Part shown: positions 45,810 to 55,047 of the stretch, piece by piece
Layout of the letters: every line of letters begins with the position of its first letter
Numbering within the stretch: position 1 is the stretch's first letter
Assembly (NCBI GenBank): GCA_024698715.1
Contig: JAILRA010000033.1
Location: 128,980 to 192,979 of the forward strand
Direction: 5' to 3'
Origin: Lachnospiraceae bacterium
Lineage (GTDB): Bacteria > Bacillota > Clostridia > Lachnospirales > Lachnospiraceae
DNA: 64,000 nt
Translations under genes and position numbers: made by a program
Notes under the pieces: model-generated
The model's database searches: none
What the model saw: only the letters and a program-made list of their open reading frames with translations
What the model was told of the DNA's origin: nothing

Positions 45810-47858
45810 CTATTCAGTTTTTGTCATCCTTTGCGCAAATTCATCTTTAGGCATCGGTCTGGCGTAAAAATATCCCTGGATCATGTCGCATCCCTGTTTT
45901 GCAAGGAATTCCACCTGCTCTTTTTCTTCCACACCTTCAGCAACGGTAAGCATCTTAAGATTCTTGGCAAGCTTGATGGCTTCGGAAACCACTATCTCTC
46001 CGCGGTCGTCATTAAGATCTCCCCTGAAGAATTCGGCATCAAGTTTCAGCACGTCAAGCGGCATGTCTTTCAGCGAGTTAAGCGACGAATAGCCCGAACC
46101 GAAATCATCCATGGATACCTGGAATCCAAATTCCTTAAGCTGTCTTATCGTATCAATCATGACCTTCTTATCATCAAAGAATGCACTTTCGGTCACTTCT
46201 ATTTCGATAAGCTCGTGAGGTGCCCCTTCGTCATCCACCGCTTCCCTGATCTGCAATGCCAGATCCTTTTCGATAAAATGCGCTCTCGAAACGTTTACCG
46301 AAGCGGGAACACATTTCAGTCCCGCATCAAGCCATGCTTTCTGATCCCTTGACACGTGGGTTATCATGTAATGATCGATCTCGGGAATGAGTCCGTTCTT
46401 TTCGAGTATGGGAATAAACGTTCCGGGACTTTTAAATCCGAACTCCGGAGAATCCCATCTGATAAGTGCCTCCACTCCGCGAAGCTCGTCCGTTTTGGGA
46501 TCGTATTTCGGCTGATAATATACAATGAACTCCTCGTTTTCAATGGCTTTGGAATAGTTTTCCATTACCTTATCTATCCATTTCTGTTCTTCGATAAGTT
46601 CTTCATCAAAGAATGCGATTCCCGAATTATCATTGTCGACCAGAGTAGATCTTGCAGTACATGCATTATTGTACTCTATCTCCATATCGACATCTTTTCT
46701 CTTAACTGTTTTTCCGTTTTTATCCTTCGGTTTATCAACTACATAAACTCCCAGATGGAACGTAAATTTATGATCCGAATCAATCTGTTCAAGTTGGGAA
46801 ATGATCTTCTCCAGTCTCTTTTGAAGTTCTTCTCTGTCGGAAAATTTCAACAGGAGAGCAAAATTGGCGGATGCGTAATGTGCCGCCAGCTCTTTATTGT
46901 CGATATTGTTTCGTAAGATCTTGTCAACTCTGCAAAGCATTTCCGAACCTTCGGAAACTGAATGGCAGACACAGTAATTTCGGTATTTTACAAAGACCAG
47001 ATCGATAACCGCATATTCCGTTTTCAGGCTTCTTTTTTTCTTTAATATCTGCTCACCTTTATAGGTAAACCACAGCCAGTTATGCGCTCTGGTTATAGGA
47101 TCCGAAAAAAGAGCCGTAACCATTCTCTTTTGTCCCCTGAGACTCGAGATCATGCTTACAAGCATCAGCAGGATAATGATCACGACAAGTGCAATTCCTG
47201 CTGCAATGAATCCCATGATCAGTAAAACGTCGTACAGGGAAAATGAAAATCCTGCTTTTCCAAAGAATGTCTGCTTGCCGTCTTTTACATTAATAGCGAT
47301 CCAGACGGGTATTTCCACCGAAGTCTTTTTGACGGTCTGATCCAGATTGTTCTTATTATCGATGAATCTGATCAGTCTCAATAATGAAGGGAAATCAATT
47401 TCAAGATTTTCCTGCTCGTCCGGAACAAAAATACCTTCGGTAAGGTTATCCATATAAACCCTTACCTTTTCCTGATCCACGCCCCTGTAATTTCTTGAAA
47501 AGACGCTTATTTCGAGGAAGCCGTTTGTCGTACCGATCGTATTTTCTCCGTTCTGATAGATAATATTACCATCATCATCGGTAATAAAATACGTTCGTCC
47601 GTCTTCATTCAGCATGGAATAAACATTGCCGTCTTTTTCGGCATCGCTCATATCGTACATTCTCGCCATATAAGATACTGCTTCGTATTCATCGGCCGCT
47701 TTGGAATCAAAAATATAGGTTATAAAGAAACTGGCAAAAACAGAAATGAAAACATCGGAAACAATTGCCATGATAATGCAGAAGACAATTGTCCCCCACA
47801 CATGGTTTTTCCTGAGTTTTCTAAATTTTCTGTCCTTGTGTTTTTTGCTGTATGCCAT
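45810..47858 (-). CDS. Membrane EAL-domain c-di-GMP phosphodiesterase with degenerate GGDEF
   Basis: 682 residues. Transmembrane helices about 20-42 and 215-240 enclose an extracellular sensor; residues about 245-410 are a degenerate GGDEF domain without the motif; residues about 420-680 are an EAL domain with all catalytic residues visible (GVEALIRW, SVNVSRAHF, IEVTESAF, MDDFGSGYSSL, VLKLDAEFF, AEGVEEKEQ, MIQGYFYARP). Predicted to hydrolyse c-di-GMP. Last in a four-gene minus-strand set, 9 bp after the FakA-C-like gene. Confidence 0.9.
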   Translation of the reverse strand: MAYSKKHKDRKFRKLRKNHVWGTIVFCIIMAIVSDVFISVFASFFITYIFDSKAADEYEAVSYMARMYDMSDAEKDGNVYSMLNEDGRTYFITDDDGNIIYQNGENTIGTTNGFLEISVFSRNYRGVDQEKVRVYMDNLTEGIFVPDEQENLEIDFPSLLRLIRFIDNKNNLDQTVKKTSVEIPVWIAINVKDGKQTFFGKAGFSFSLYDVLLIMGFIAAGIALVVIIILLMLVSMISSLRGQKRMVTALFSDPITRAHNWLWFTYKGEQILKKKRSLKTEYAVIDLVFVKYRNYCVCHSVSEGSEMLCRVDKILRNNIDNKELAAHYASANFALLLKFSDREELQKRLEKIISQLEQIDSDHKFTFHLGVYVVDKPKDKNGKTVKRKDVDMEIEYNNACTARSTLVDNDNSGIAFFDEELIEEQKWIDKVMENYSKAIENEEFIVYYQPKYDPKTDELRGVEALIRWDSPEFGFKSPGTFIPILEKNGLIPEIDHYMITHVSRDQKAWLDAGLKCVPASVNVSRAHFIEKDLALQIREAVDDEGAPHELIEIEVTESAFFDDKKVMIDTIRQLKEFGFQVSMDDFGSGYSSLNSLKDMPLDVLKLDAEFFRGDLNDDRGEIVVSEAIKLAKNLKMLTVAEGVEEKEQVEFLAKQGCDMIQGYFYARPMPKDEFAQRMTKTE

Positions 47859-47866
47859 GTGAATCT

Positions 47867-48160
47867 TTATCCCTGCAGACCATCAGCCTGTCTTATCATA
47901 TCTTCAACGACAACATCGTAAATCTCACCTACGGTATTGCAGTATTCAAGAATCTTCCACGGCTCATTGGTATGAAAATGAATCTTGATAAGATCTTCAT
48001 CGCCGGCTGCAATAAGAGAATTGCCTTCAAAATGTGTTGTAATATAATCTGAGATCTCATCCTCGTCAAGATCTTTGTCCCTTCTGTCTATAAGAAGTTG
48101 GGTATCATATCTGTACGCAAACTGATCGTCCTCCGCATCTATGCTCTGAATGGGTTCCAT
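47867..48160 (-). CDS. Small FakA C-terminal-domain-like protein
   Basis: 97 residues. The core YRYDTQLLIDRRDKDLDEDE..SLIAAGDEDLIKIHFHTNEPWKILEYCNTVGEIYDVVVEDM matches the C-terminal domain of FakA/DAK-type fatty-acid kinase proteins, here alone, without kinase or other domains (key stretches: DEDLIKIHFHTNEPWKILEY). In FakA this domain contacts the acyl-carrier FakB. Stand-alone copies are often labelled 'kinase to dihydroxyacetone kinase'. AAAGGAG precedes the ATG. It sits between c-di-GMP genes. Confidence 0.75.
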   Translation of the reverse strand: MEPIQSIDAEDDQFAYRYDTQLLIDRRDKDLDEDEISDYITTHFEGNSLIAAGDEDLIKIHFHTNEPWKILEYCNTVGEIYDVVVEDMIRQADGLQG

Positions 48161-48233
48161 TTGTACAGCTCCTTTCTTTCGGATAAATAATCCGTTTTGT
48201 TTTTTTATATTTGTGTAACCGAATCCCCGTCTG

Positions 48234-50897
48234 TTAAATATATTTCAGGAAATTCTTGTTTTCGTACATTTTTGCATCCGCACGGACAAAAACATTCGAT
48301 ACGCTCTTATCATTTCTGCTGTCAAAATCAGCCAGCCCTGTTGCCACCACGGGTGTTTCGGGCTGTTTTAAATTTTTAATGACTTTCGCGCGGATCTTCT
48401 TTAAAAGTTTTTCACGGTTAAAATAATCGTCTCCGCTCAGAACAACCACGAATTCATCACCGCCTATCCTGAACACGGGACTGTGCGTATACACTTCGCA
48501 TATCATTTTGCTTGATGCTTTTATATACTCATCGCCGGCTTTGTGTCCGAATTTATCATTTATCTGTTTCAGATTGTTGATATCGCACACAAGCAGCGAG
48601 AAAGGCGTGATCTCGGTTTTGGAATCAATCTTTTTCTGCATGGATTCTTCGAATTCCCTGTAGGCGTTTTTGTTCTTGATCCCGGTAAGATCGTCCCTTC
48701 TTGCCATCTCTCTTTCATTGGTCAGTTCGCGAACATGTTCTTCTTCTTTTTCAATCTCTTCATCGATATTTTCAATACCCATTACGAAATGAATCTTGTC
48801 GCTTGACCAGAGAACCGAAAGACGCATATTGTTAACTTCGTTGTTAATAAGCCGCCTGTATTCAAGACTGATCTGCTTTCTGTTTTTAAGCATCTCAATA
48901 AGGTTTTCGGCGGTCATCACCTCATTGATCCTGTCTATGTCATCAGGATGGATCAGATCTCTTGTAACATTGTCCTTGGAATCAAAGAATCCTTTGCCGG
49001 ATTTTTTGACCTCCATGTTTTCTCTTCTGTCATCCTCTTTGTAGATATAATAATCGCCATTGGCCGAATTGACGTAATAAACTTCTTCATATTTAGAAGC
49101 CAGGCTTTCCGCGATCAGACCGTAGGTTCTCTTTTCAAATTCGATATTCTCCGCTTCCTGAGTGTGATTCGAATACATGGTCCTGCCCAGCTGGTCGGCT
49201 ATGTAATCGCCCTTGTCGTAAATGTCTTTGGACAGTTCACATACAAGAATACCGTAAATATAATCCTTGAAAACTATGGGGAAAGCTATGTATCCCATGT
49301 AGTTCGAATACAGTTCCTCTCTTCTGAAAATATCGCTGAGAGCGCCTCTCTGACGTTCTTCGGGAATAACGAAAAGGTCCCCGTTTTTCGTATAACAGCG
49401 AAGCCTGATCTCGTCGGGATAAAGATATGTGCTTTCTTTCTCGAATACCGCAGGTTCGTCGAAAAGATAAAAGGCGGAATTCTCGAATCCGAGTTTATCG
49501 AAATTTCTGACTATAACTTCTATAAGGTCCTTACTGCTCTTTGAAAAATCCGTACATTCGACAAGAAAGTTTTCCAGAGTGTTTCTGACTGCAACGCTTT
49601 CCTCGTTCTGTTTGATCATTTTATTGGAAAATGCTATGATCGCTTTATTTCTCATATACTGAAATGCGCGATTTATCAGCATGTTCGTCACGAAAGACTT
49701 GGAAACTTCGTTAATGGTGCGCTGAAGTCTCTCTATACTCTTTATAAGCTTGGATGCATCGGTATAATTGATGGCTCCGTTATCGAAGAAAATATCGATA
49801 AGTTCCTTGATCTCCTCGAACTCATCCTCGCTCATATATCTGTTTTTCAGAGCATACAAAATCTTTGATGTAAATTCGAAAAACAGTCTTTTAAGATTTA
49901 CGTCTCTTCTGTCAATGTACTCATATCTGTATCGGTAGAAGCAGTCATCAAACATCTTGTAAATGAAAGCTTCATCCACGTTAAGCATTTCGAGCGTGGT
50001 ATATTCGTACATCTCGTAATCGCAGGATTCCCTTCCGTAAAGACGCGTGGGAATCCTTACAGATTTAACATCGGCGCCGTTGATCATTGCAAGCAGAAGT
50101 TCAAGCGACTTCTGTCCGAGGGTTTCGGATTCCGCACCGATGGTCGCAAGAGAAGGTTTCATGTCACCTGCCATTCTCGTATTGTCAAATCCGAATACCT
50201 TGATATCCCTGCCCGGAACAAGCCCTTTTCTTTTCATAACTTTATAAAGACCGACCGCAACCGCATCGTTGACACAGAAAATAACCTCGGTCTTCGGTTT
50301 TCTTCTTAAGAGTCTTGCCGCCGCCTCTTCGGAATTAACCGACATATCGGTAGGCTCGTAAGCATCTTCGGAAAAAGAAATACCGTTCATCTTAAGGCTC
50401 TTTATGTATAGGCTCTTTCTTCTTCTCGAATCTACATTGTCATCCCTGCCGCCCAGCATCGCAAACTGTGTCAGATTGCATGCGTTGACAAGGTAATCCA
50501 CAGCTTCCCTGATCCCGGTTTCGTTATCGTAATTGACAGAGATCATATTTTCGAAATCCGATACCATGAAAACCTTGGGAACATCCTGTAAATTAGTCAG
50601 AAACCTGCTGTCTATGATCTGCTTTTTTATTTTTGCCATACTTCCGAGTGCGATCAGAATTCCGTCAAATTTGCAGATCTCCTCCAGTCTGTAAATCGAA
50701 TTGTATATTACTTTATATCTTTTCTGAGCAAAATCGGATGAAAAATCATCAACGAATTTTCCGGCAATAACAACAACTTCGATATTCTTGTTCTCCGGAA
50801 TGGACTGAATGACATTCTGAATAATGTCCTTTGCAAAATCCGTAAATACGTCTTCCACGATCAATCCGATTGTCAGTTTTTTTTCTTTTTTTATCAT
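48234..50897 (-). CDS. Cytoplasmic diguanylate cyclase with LacI-type ligand-binding domain
   Basis: 887 residues, no signal peptide or membrane helix. Residues about 8-290 read as a LacI-family sugar-binding domain (EVIFCVNDAVAVGLY, DIKVFGFDN, PSLATIGAE, TRLYGRESC) but with no HTH. A helical segment (about 290-440), a GAF-like region (about 440-600) and a PAS-like region (about 605-715) follow, then GGDEF (about 725-887) with intact FRIGGDEFVVVL. No RxxD inhibitory site is seen just before the motif. Predicted to make c-di-GMP in response to a soluble cytoplasmic ligand. Confidence 0.85.
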   Translation of the reverse strand: MIKKEKKLTIGLIVEDVFTDFAKDIIQNVIQSIPENKNIEVVVIAGKFVDDFSSDFAQKRYKVIYNSIYRLEEICKFDGILIALGSMAKIKKQIIDSRFLTNLQDVPKVFMVSDFENMISVNYDNETGIREAVDYLVNACNLTQFAMLGGRDDNVDSRRRKSLYIKSLKMNGISFSEDAYEPTDMSVNSEEAAARLLRRKPKTEVIFCVNDAVAVGLYKVMKRKGLVPGRDIKVFGFDNTRMAGDMKPSLATIGAESETLGQKSLELLLAMINGADVKSVRIPTRLYGRESCDYEMYEYTTLEMLNVDEAFIYKMFDDCFYRYRYEYIDRRDVNLKRLFFEFTSKILYALKNRYMSEDEFEEIKELIDIFFDNGAINYTDASKLIKSIERLQRTINEVSKSFVTNMLINRAFQYMRNKAIIAFSNKMIKQNEESVAVRNTLENFLVECTDFSKSSKDLIEVIVRNFDKLGFENSAFYLFDEPAVFEKESTYLYPDEIRLRCYTKNGDLFVIPEERQRGALSDIFRREELYSNYMGYIAFPIVFKDYIYGILVCELSKDIYDKGDYIADQLGRTMYSNHTQEAENIEFEKRTYGLIAESLASKYEEVYYVNSANGDYYIYKEDDRRENMEVKKSGKGFFDSKDNVTRDLIHPDDIDRINEVMTAENLIEMLKNRKQISLEYRRLINNEVNNMRLSVLWSSDKIHFVMGIENIDEEIEKEEEHVRELTNEREMARRDDLTGIKNKNAYREFEESMQKKIDSKTEITPFSLLVCDINNLKQINDKFGHKAGDEYIKASSKMICEVYTHSPVFRIGGDEFVVVLSGDDYFNREKLLKKIRAKVIKNLKQPETPVVATGLADFDSRNDKSVSNVFVRADAKMYENKNFLKYI

Positions 50898-50916
50898 TTG
50901 ATCTTACAATCCCCGA

Positions 50917-53526
50917 TTATTCCAATTCCGGCGAAGGCTTGGAGAAAAGATATCCCTGAGAATAATCAATTCCAAACTTTGCCATTTTTTCCTGAATATC
51001 TATGTTTTCCACATACTCGGCCACTATCCCGATATTCCTCGTGCTTATCTCTTTCCAGCCGGTTATGAGAGCAATAAGATTTTCCGACTCGGAGCTTTCG
51101 CAGCACTGTCTGATTATGGATCCGTCTATCTTGATATAATCCGAATGAATACTCATCAGATGCTGAAGGTTTGAATATCCGCTTCCGAAATCATCGATCG
51201 AGATCATTCCGCCGAGGGAGTGTATCCTGTCAACAAATGCAATAAGGGTATCGTAATCTTCAACATCCTCGTTTTCAAGTATTTCAAAAACGAAATTATG
51301 CGGACGTTTTGCAGTTGAAAGGAAATCATATATATACTCGGTTATATCGGTATTTCTGATATCCCTTATTCCGAGATTTATGCTTACGCTTCTTTCCTTC
51401 TCGCCTTTAAACCTGTCAAACACCTTTCTTATCATGATCGCCGAAAGAGAATCGTAAAGGTGTCCGAAAGATCTGGCAACATCCAGAAAATCATTCGGAT
51501 AGTATATTTTTCCGTTTTCATCTTCAAGTCTCATCAATGACTCATAATGATTGATCTTCTTAAGTTTGTTATCATAGATTCCCTGGAAGAAAGGTACCAC
51601 TCTGTCATGTGCTATCGCATAATTGATAACATTTACCATATGATATTTCTTCCTGATCTTTTCTTCGTCAAACTCTTCCACACCCGGCTTCGTAACATAA
51701 AACTGAATGTTCTTTTTCATCATCTCCACGCGAGCCGAATAGTATGTCGAATCGATATTATCCTTGTTGCATCCGTCGATCAGACAGAAAAGCGGTACGA
51801 TCGCGATATATTCTCTTGAAGATTCAAAGAGATTCTTCTGCAGTATTTTCATGTTTTCTTCAAACTGAGAAAGCGACATGCGATAAGAAGGCGTGGCGAT
51901 CGCAATATGCCACCCGTCGATCAGATAAAGGCGAAGATGCATATCCTCGCAGAATTTTGCACACTGAGTAATATAATTTTTGTATGTCAGATTGATGAGC
52001 AGTTCCGGAAATACTATCTGCATACCCGAGCTGTCGGTAATATCTATCATACAGATACGGTCATAGCCCTTGATCTCAACATCCATGTTAAGAGCCGCTT
52101 CATTGGGCAGGCCTTCGGTCTCCGAATAGAACAGTTTCAATTCGCACTCTCTTACAAATTCCTTTACGCTGGCAAAAACCGGTCTTTCTTTGTCGCCTTC
52201 GAGAATACTCTCCGTATCCATAAGATAATCAACCAGATCCTGGTTATCCATGGCAAGCGAATCAGTATGTGAGAAAATATACGGATTGAATCGCTGTGTG
52301 AATTCTTTTTCACCGAAAACGGATACGACAAACGTGCAGTTTGCAAAAGTATTATGTCCGTTCACGCATACTATCTCACCGCCCGTAAGGCATCCGCACA
52401 TATTGGAATTCTCGTATGCGGACAATTCCCATTTAAGACAATTTGAATATATCTGAGATCTTCCCATGCATGAGTATCCGAAAATCGTTTCCGCTTTTTC
52501 GAAATTTTCAACACGTCTGAAAAGCGAACGGTTGTCGGATATTATCTTTTTGTCATAAATAAATGCTCTTTTGAGTTTTTTGCCTATTCCGACATTATGA
52601 TTGCCGATTATAAGCTCTCTCTTTCTGTAGATATCCAGATTGGGATGCTTTTCATATTCGCCTTTGAAAGTCTGAATATATCTCGGAAACGCATCCGAAA
52701 TACTTGTATTTCTGTGATATCCTACTAAAACAGGCATACTGTATTCATCGGCATACGCAAACGGAAACAACGACGTAATGGAAGGATTGTATTTAAGCTC
52801 ATCACCGATACTGATCCTGTATTCCTCTGCAGCATCTTTATTGTCGGTTTCCAGGATGCAATTGGCGAATGTGTCGGTAACCTCTATTTCCTCGCCTATG
52901 GTCTGTAAGCCCGTGGCAACGGAAGTAAAACACTCCAAATTTTTGCCGGAGATCGCTGCGATTATTATTCCCCTGTCCGACCAGCCTTTTTCATCAAAAA
53001 CAAAACCGTTATCCTGAGTCTGTCCCGTAGCATTATTGGAAACGCAAGCCAGACCGCCTATCATCTGGGTTCCCGGGAAGATGTCATTACAGTTTTCCAC
53101 GAAATCATATACATCGAGATAATCCTGCGTCAGAAATGTCAGCATAAGTTTGTATTCGGTATCACCGAGTTTTTCTTTGACATTTTTGCAGAGAATATCC
53201 GAAGGGATCATCTCATCGGTATCTTCATAAAAAGTCGGAAGCATAACCGTATCAACTTTGGCTTCATCCATAAGGGTAACCGAGTAAATGCACTGATTCT
53301 GACTCAGTTTTCCCCAGTTGATGACTCCCGTGGTACTTGTGCCGAATACCTTGGCTTTGGGAACAATATTCTTAACATATCTTGCAAGATCAACCGCTTC
53401 TTCCCTTAAATGGATCGCAGTATGAATCCTTATCAGAATATCGCCCTTTTGCGCATTGATGGAAAGGGAATTCAAAGTCTCTTCCATTCTCGCTTTTGAT
53501 ATATACTGGAAATTCCATGTAAACAT
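50917..53526 (-). CDS. FIST sensor-EAL c-di-GMP phosphodiesterase
   Basis: 869 residues, cytoplasmic. FIST N domain about 20-230 (VFGTSTTGVI, MIGGLACVSNN) and FIST C about 235-390 (EYRISIGDELKYNP region, FGYSCMGRSQIYSN), a middle region of unclear identity, and EAL about 610-869. EAL residues are retained: YESLMRL, SVSINLGIRD, FEILENEDV, ISIDDFGSGYSNL, YIKIDGSII, AEYVEN, YSQGYLFSKP. FIST domains are proposed small-ligand, possibly amino-acid, sensors. Precedes the GGDEF gene by 20 bp. Confidence 0.87.
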   Translation of the reverse strand: MFTWNFQYISKARMEETLNSLSINAQKGDILIRIHTAIHLREEAVDLARYVKNIVPKAKVFGTSTTGVINWGKLSQNQCIYSVTLMDEAKVDTVMLPTFYEDTDEMIPSDILCKNVKEKLGDTEYKLMLTFLTQDYLDVYDFVENCNDIFPGTQMIGGLACVSNNATGQTQDNGFVFDEKGWSDRGIIIAAISGKNLECFTSVATGLQTIGEEIEVTDTFANCILETDNKDAAEEYRISIGDELKYNPSITSLFPFAYADEYSMPVLVGYHRNTSISDAFPRYIQTFKGEYEKHPNLDIYRKRELIIGNHNVGIGKKLKRAFIYDKKIISDNRSLFRRVENFEKAETIFGYSCMGRSQIYSNCLKWELSAYENSNMCGCLTGGEIVCVNGHNTFANCTFVVSVFGEKEFTQRFNPYIFSHTDSLAMDNQDLVDYLMDTESILEGDKERPVFASVKEFVRECELKLFYSETEGLPNEAALNMDVEIKGYDRICMIDITDSSGMQIVFPELLINLTYKNYITQCAKFCEDMHLRLYLIDGWHIAIATPSYRMSLSQFEENMKILQKNLFESSREYIAIVPLFCLIDGCNKDNIDSTYYSARVEMMKKNIQFYVTKPGVEEFDEEKIRKKYHMVNVINYAIAHDRVVPFFQGIYDNKLKKINHYESLMRLEDENGKIYYPNDFLDVARSFGHLYDSLSAIMIRKVFDRFKGEKERSVSINLGIRDIRNTDITEYIYDFLSTAKRPHNFVFEILENEDVEDYDTLIAFVDRIHSLGGMISIDDFGSGYSNLQHLMSIHSDYIKIDGSIIRQCCESSESENLIALITGWKEISTRNIGIVAEYVENIDIQEKMAKFGIDYSQGYLFSKPSPELE

Positions 53527-53595
53527 TCAGTATTTCCTCCGAAATCACAATAACCCTAATAATATATAATACTCCAAAATCCCCTTTTTTTCAAC

Positions 53596-54915
53596 TTACA
53601 CTATGTTTGGTACAATGCCGTGTTTTATGTGATATCTGTAGAAAAGATTCACACCCAGATAGAAGAACGAAGTAAACGGCCGCTTAAAGAAATTCGGGGT
53701 AAATATCGTCCTTTTTAAGATGGAACGATAGCAGTAAACTTCGTTGTAAAGTTCCCAGTATGCCTTCGTAAGTTCTTCGGGTGTCATGTTCTTCGGATAA
53801 TGCACGGCTTCGCAGGAATTGTATGAGTACATATCCGTATTGTAGATCCTGTCCTGTTCTTTCATCTCGTCATAATACTGTGTTCCCGGGATCGGAGTAA
53901 GTATATAGAATCTCGGAACAGTAATTTTGTTTTCCTCAATGAATTTTGCCGTGGCACGTATACTCTCGAGCGTATCTCCTTCCGCACCTACAACCATTTC
54001 CGTTGAAACATCTATTCCGTGCTTTCTGATGATCTTCAACTGTTCACTGTACTGATCGGGATGTGCCCATCCCTTCTGCATTCCGACAAGGCTTTCCCTG
54101 CTTATGCTCTCGAGGCCGAAGCTTAAAACATAGCATCCGCTCTCCGCCACGGCACTTAAAAGCTCCTCATCCTTTGAAATGTCTATCGAACACTGAGTCA
54201 TCCATCTCATCTTGAGTTCTTTAATTCTCGAACACATTTCAAGCGCGTAATCCCGGTTCGAAAAAAGGTTGTCATCCAGCAGAAGAAACTGTTTGAATCC
54301 CAGTTCCTTTACACGCTTTATATCTCTTATAACATCGTCCAGGTCCCTTTTCAGATAGTGTCCTCGATAAAGACAGTATATCGAACAGAAACTGCAGGTT
54401 TTCGGACATCCCCTTCCTGCCTGTACGGGAAGGAAATTGCCTATTTTTTTATCGAGAATGAGCTCGTACTTCGGAAGCGGAGTCACAAGCTTCGTAAGTT
54501 TCTTTTTGTAAAAATCTTTAAGTGTTCCGTTAAGATAATCGTTGATCATCTCACCCCAGGTTTCTTCGGAATCTCCTATCATTACGGCATCGCAGTATTT
54601 CTTGGCTTCCTCCGGCATAAGGGATACCATATATCCTCCGAGGATAACGGTCTTTCCGAGCTCCCTGAATTTTTTTGCGATATCGATCGTACGCATTACC
54701 GCATGCCCCATACTGCTTATGCCTATAAGCTCGGCATCGGTATCAAAAGGAACATCTTCTATGGTCTCATAGCAGATTTCCACTTCAAAATCATCGGGAG
54801 TTAAAGCCGCCAGAAGAGGCAGGGCCAGACCTACGAAATATAATCTTTTTTTCTTTACAAGCTTTCCGAACTGATCGTACGGAGTGGGCTGAATCAGTAA
54901 CAGTTTCTTTTTCAT
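53596..54915 (-). CDS. B12-binding-type radical SAM protein, lone copy
   Basis: 439 residues. N-terminal Rossmann domain (about 1-140, IGISSMGHAVMRTIDIAKKF, VILGGYMVSL) typical of cobalamin-binding radical SAM enzymes, though without DxHxxG; radical SAM core with GRGCPKTCSFCSIYC (4Fe-4S cysteines), LLLDDNLFSN, FGLESISRES; and GTPIPGTQYY-like ILTPIPGTQYYDEM. More distant from the four tandem paralogs at 58-64 kb. Substrate unknown. Weak ribosome site. Confidence 0.85.
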   Translation of the reverse strand: MKKKLLLIQPTPYDQFGKLVKKKRLYFVGLALPLLAALTPDDFEVEICYETIEDVPFDTDAELIGISSMGHAVMRTIDIAKKFRELGKTVILGGYMVSLMPEEAKKYCDAVMIGDSEETWGEMINDYLNGTLKDFYKKKLTKLVTPLPKYELILDKKIGNFLPVQAGRGCPKTCSFCSIYCLYRGHYLKRDLDDVIRDIKRVKELGFKQFLLLDDNLFSNRDYALEMCSRIKELKMRWMTQCSIDISKDEELLSAVAESGCYVLSFGLESISRESLVGMQKGWAHPDQYSEQLKIIRKHGIDVSTEMVVGAEGDTLESIRATAKFIEENKITVPRFYILTPIPGTQYYDEMKEQDRIYNTDMYSYNSCEAVHYPKNMTPEELTKAYWELYNEVYCYRSILKRTIFTPNFFKRPFTSFFYLGVNLFYRYHIKHGIVPNIV

Positions 54916-54987
54916 GATTATCTTTTCGGCTTTGATTAATTATTTATTTAATCCGTTTATATTTTACCATAAATAAGCGCAAAAACC

Positions 54988-55025
54988 AAAAACAAAACCC
55001 CGCCGGTTTATATATCCGACGGGGT
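54988..55025 (-). terminator. Terminator of the chemotaxis receptor gene
   Basis: Minus-strand ACCCCGTCGG..CCGGCGGGGTTTTGTTTTT, strong GC stem 22 nt past the stop at 55048. Confidence 0.92.
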
Positions 55026-55047
55026 CACATATCTTTTTCCTAATCGC

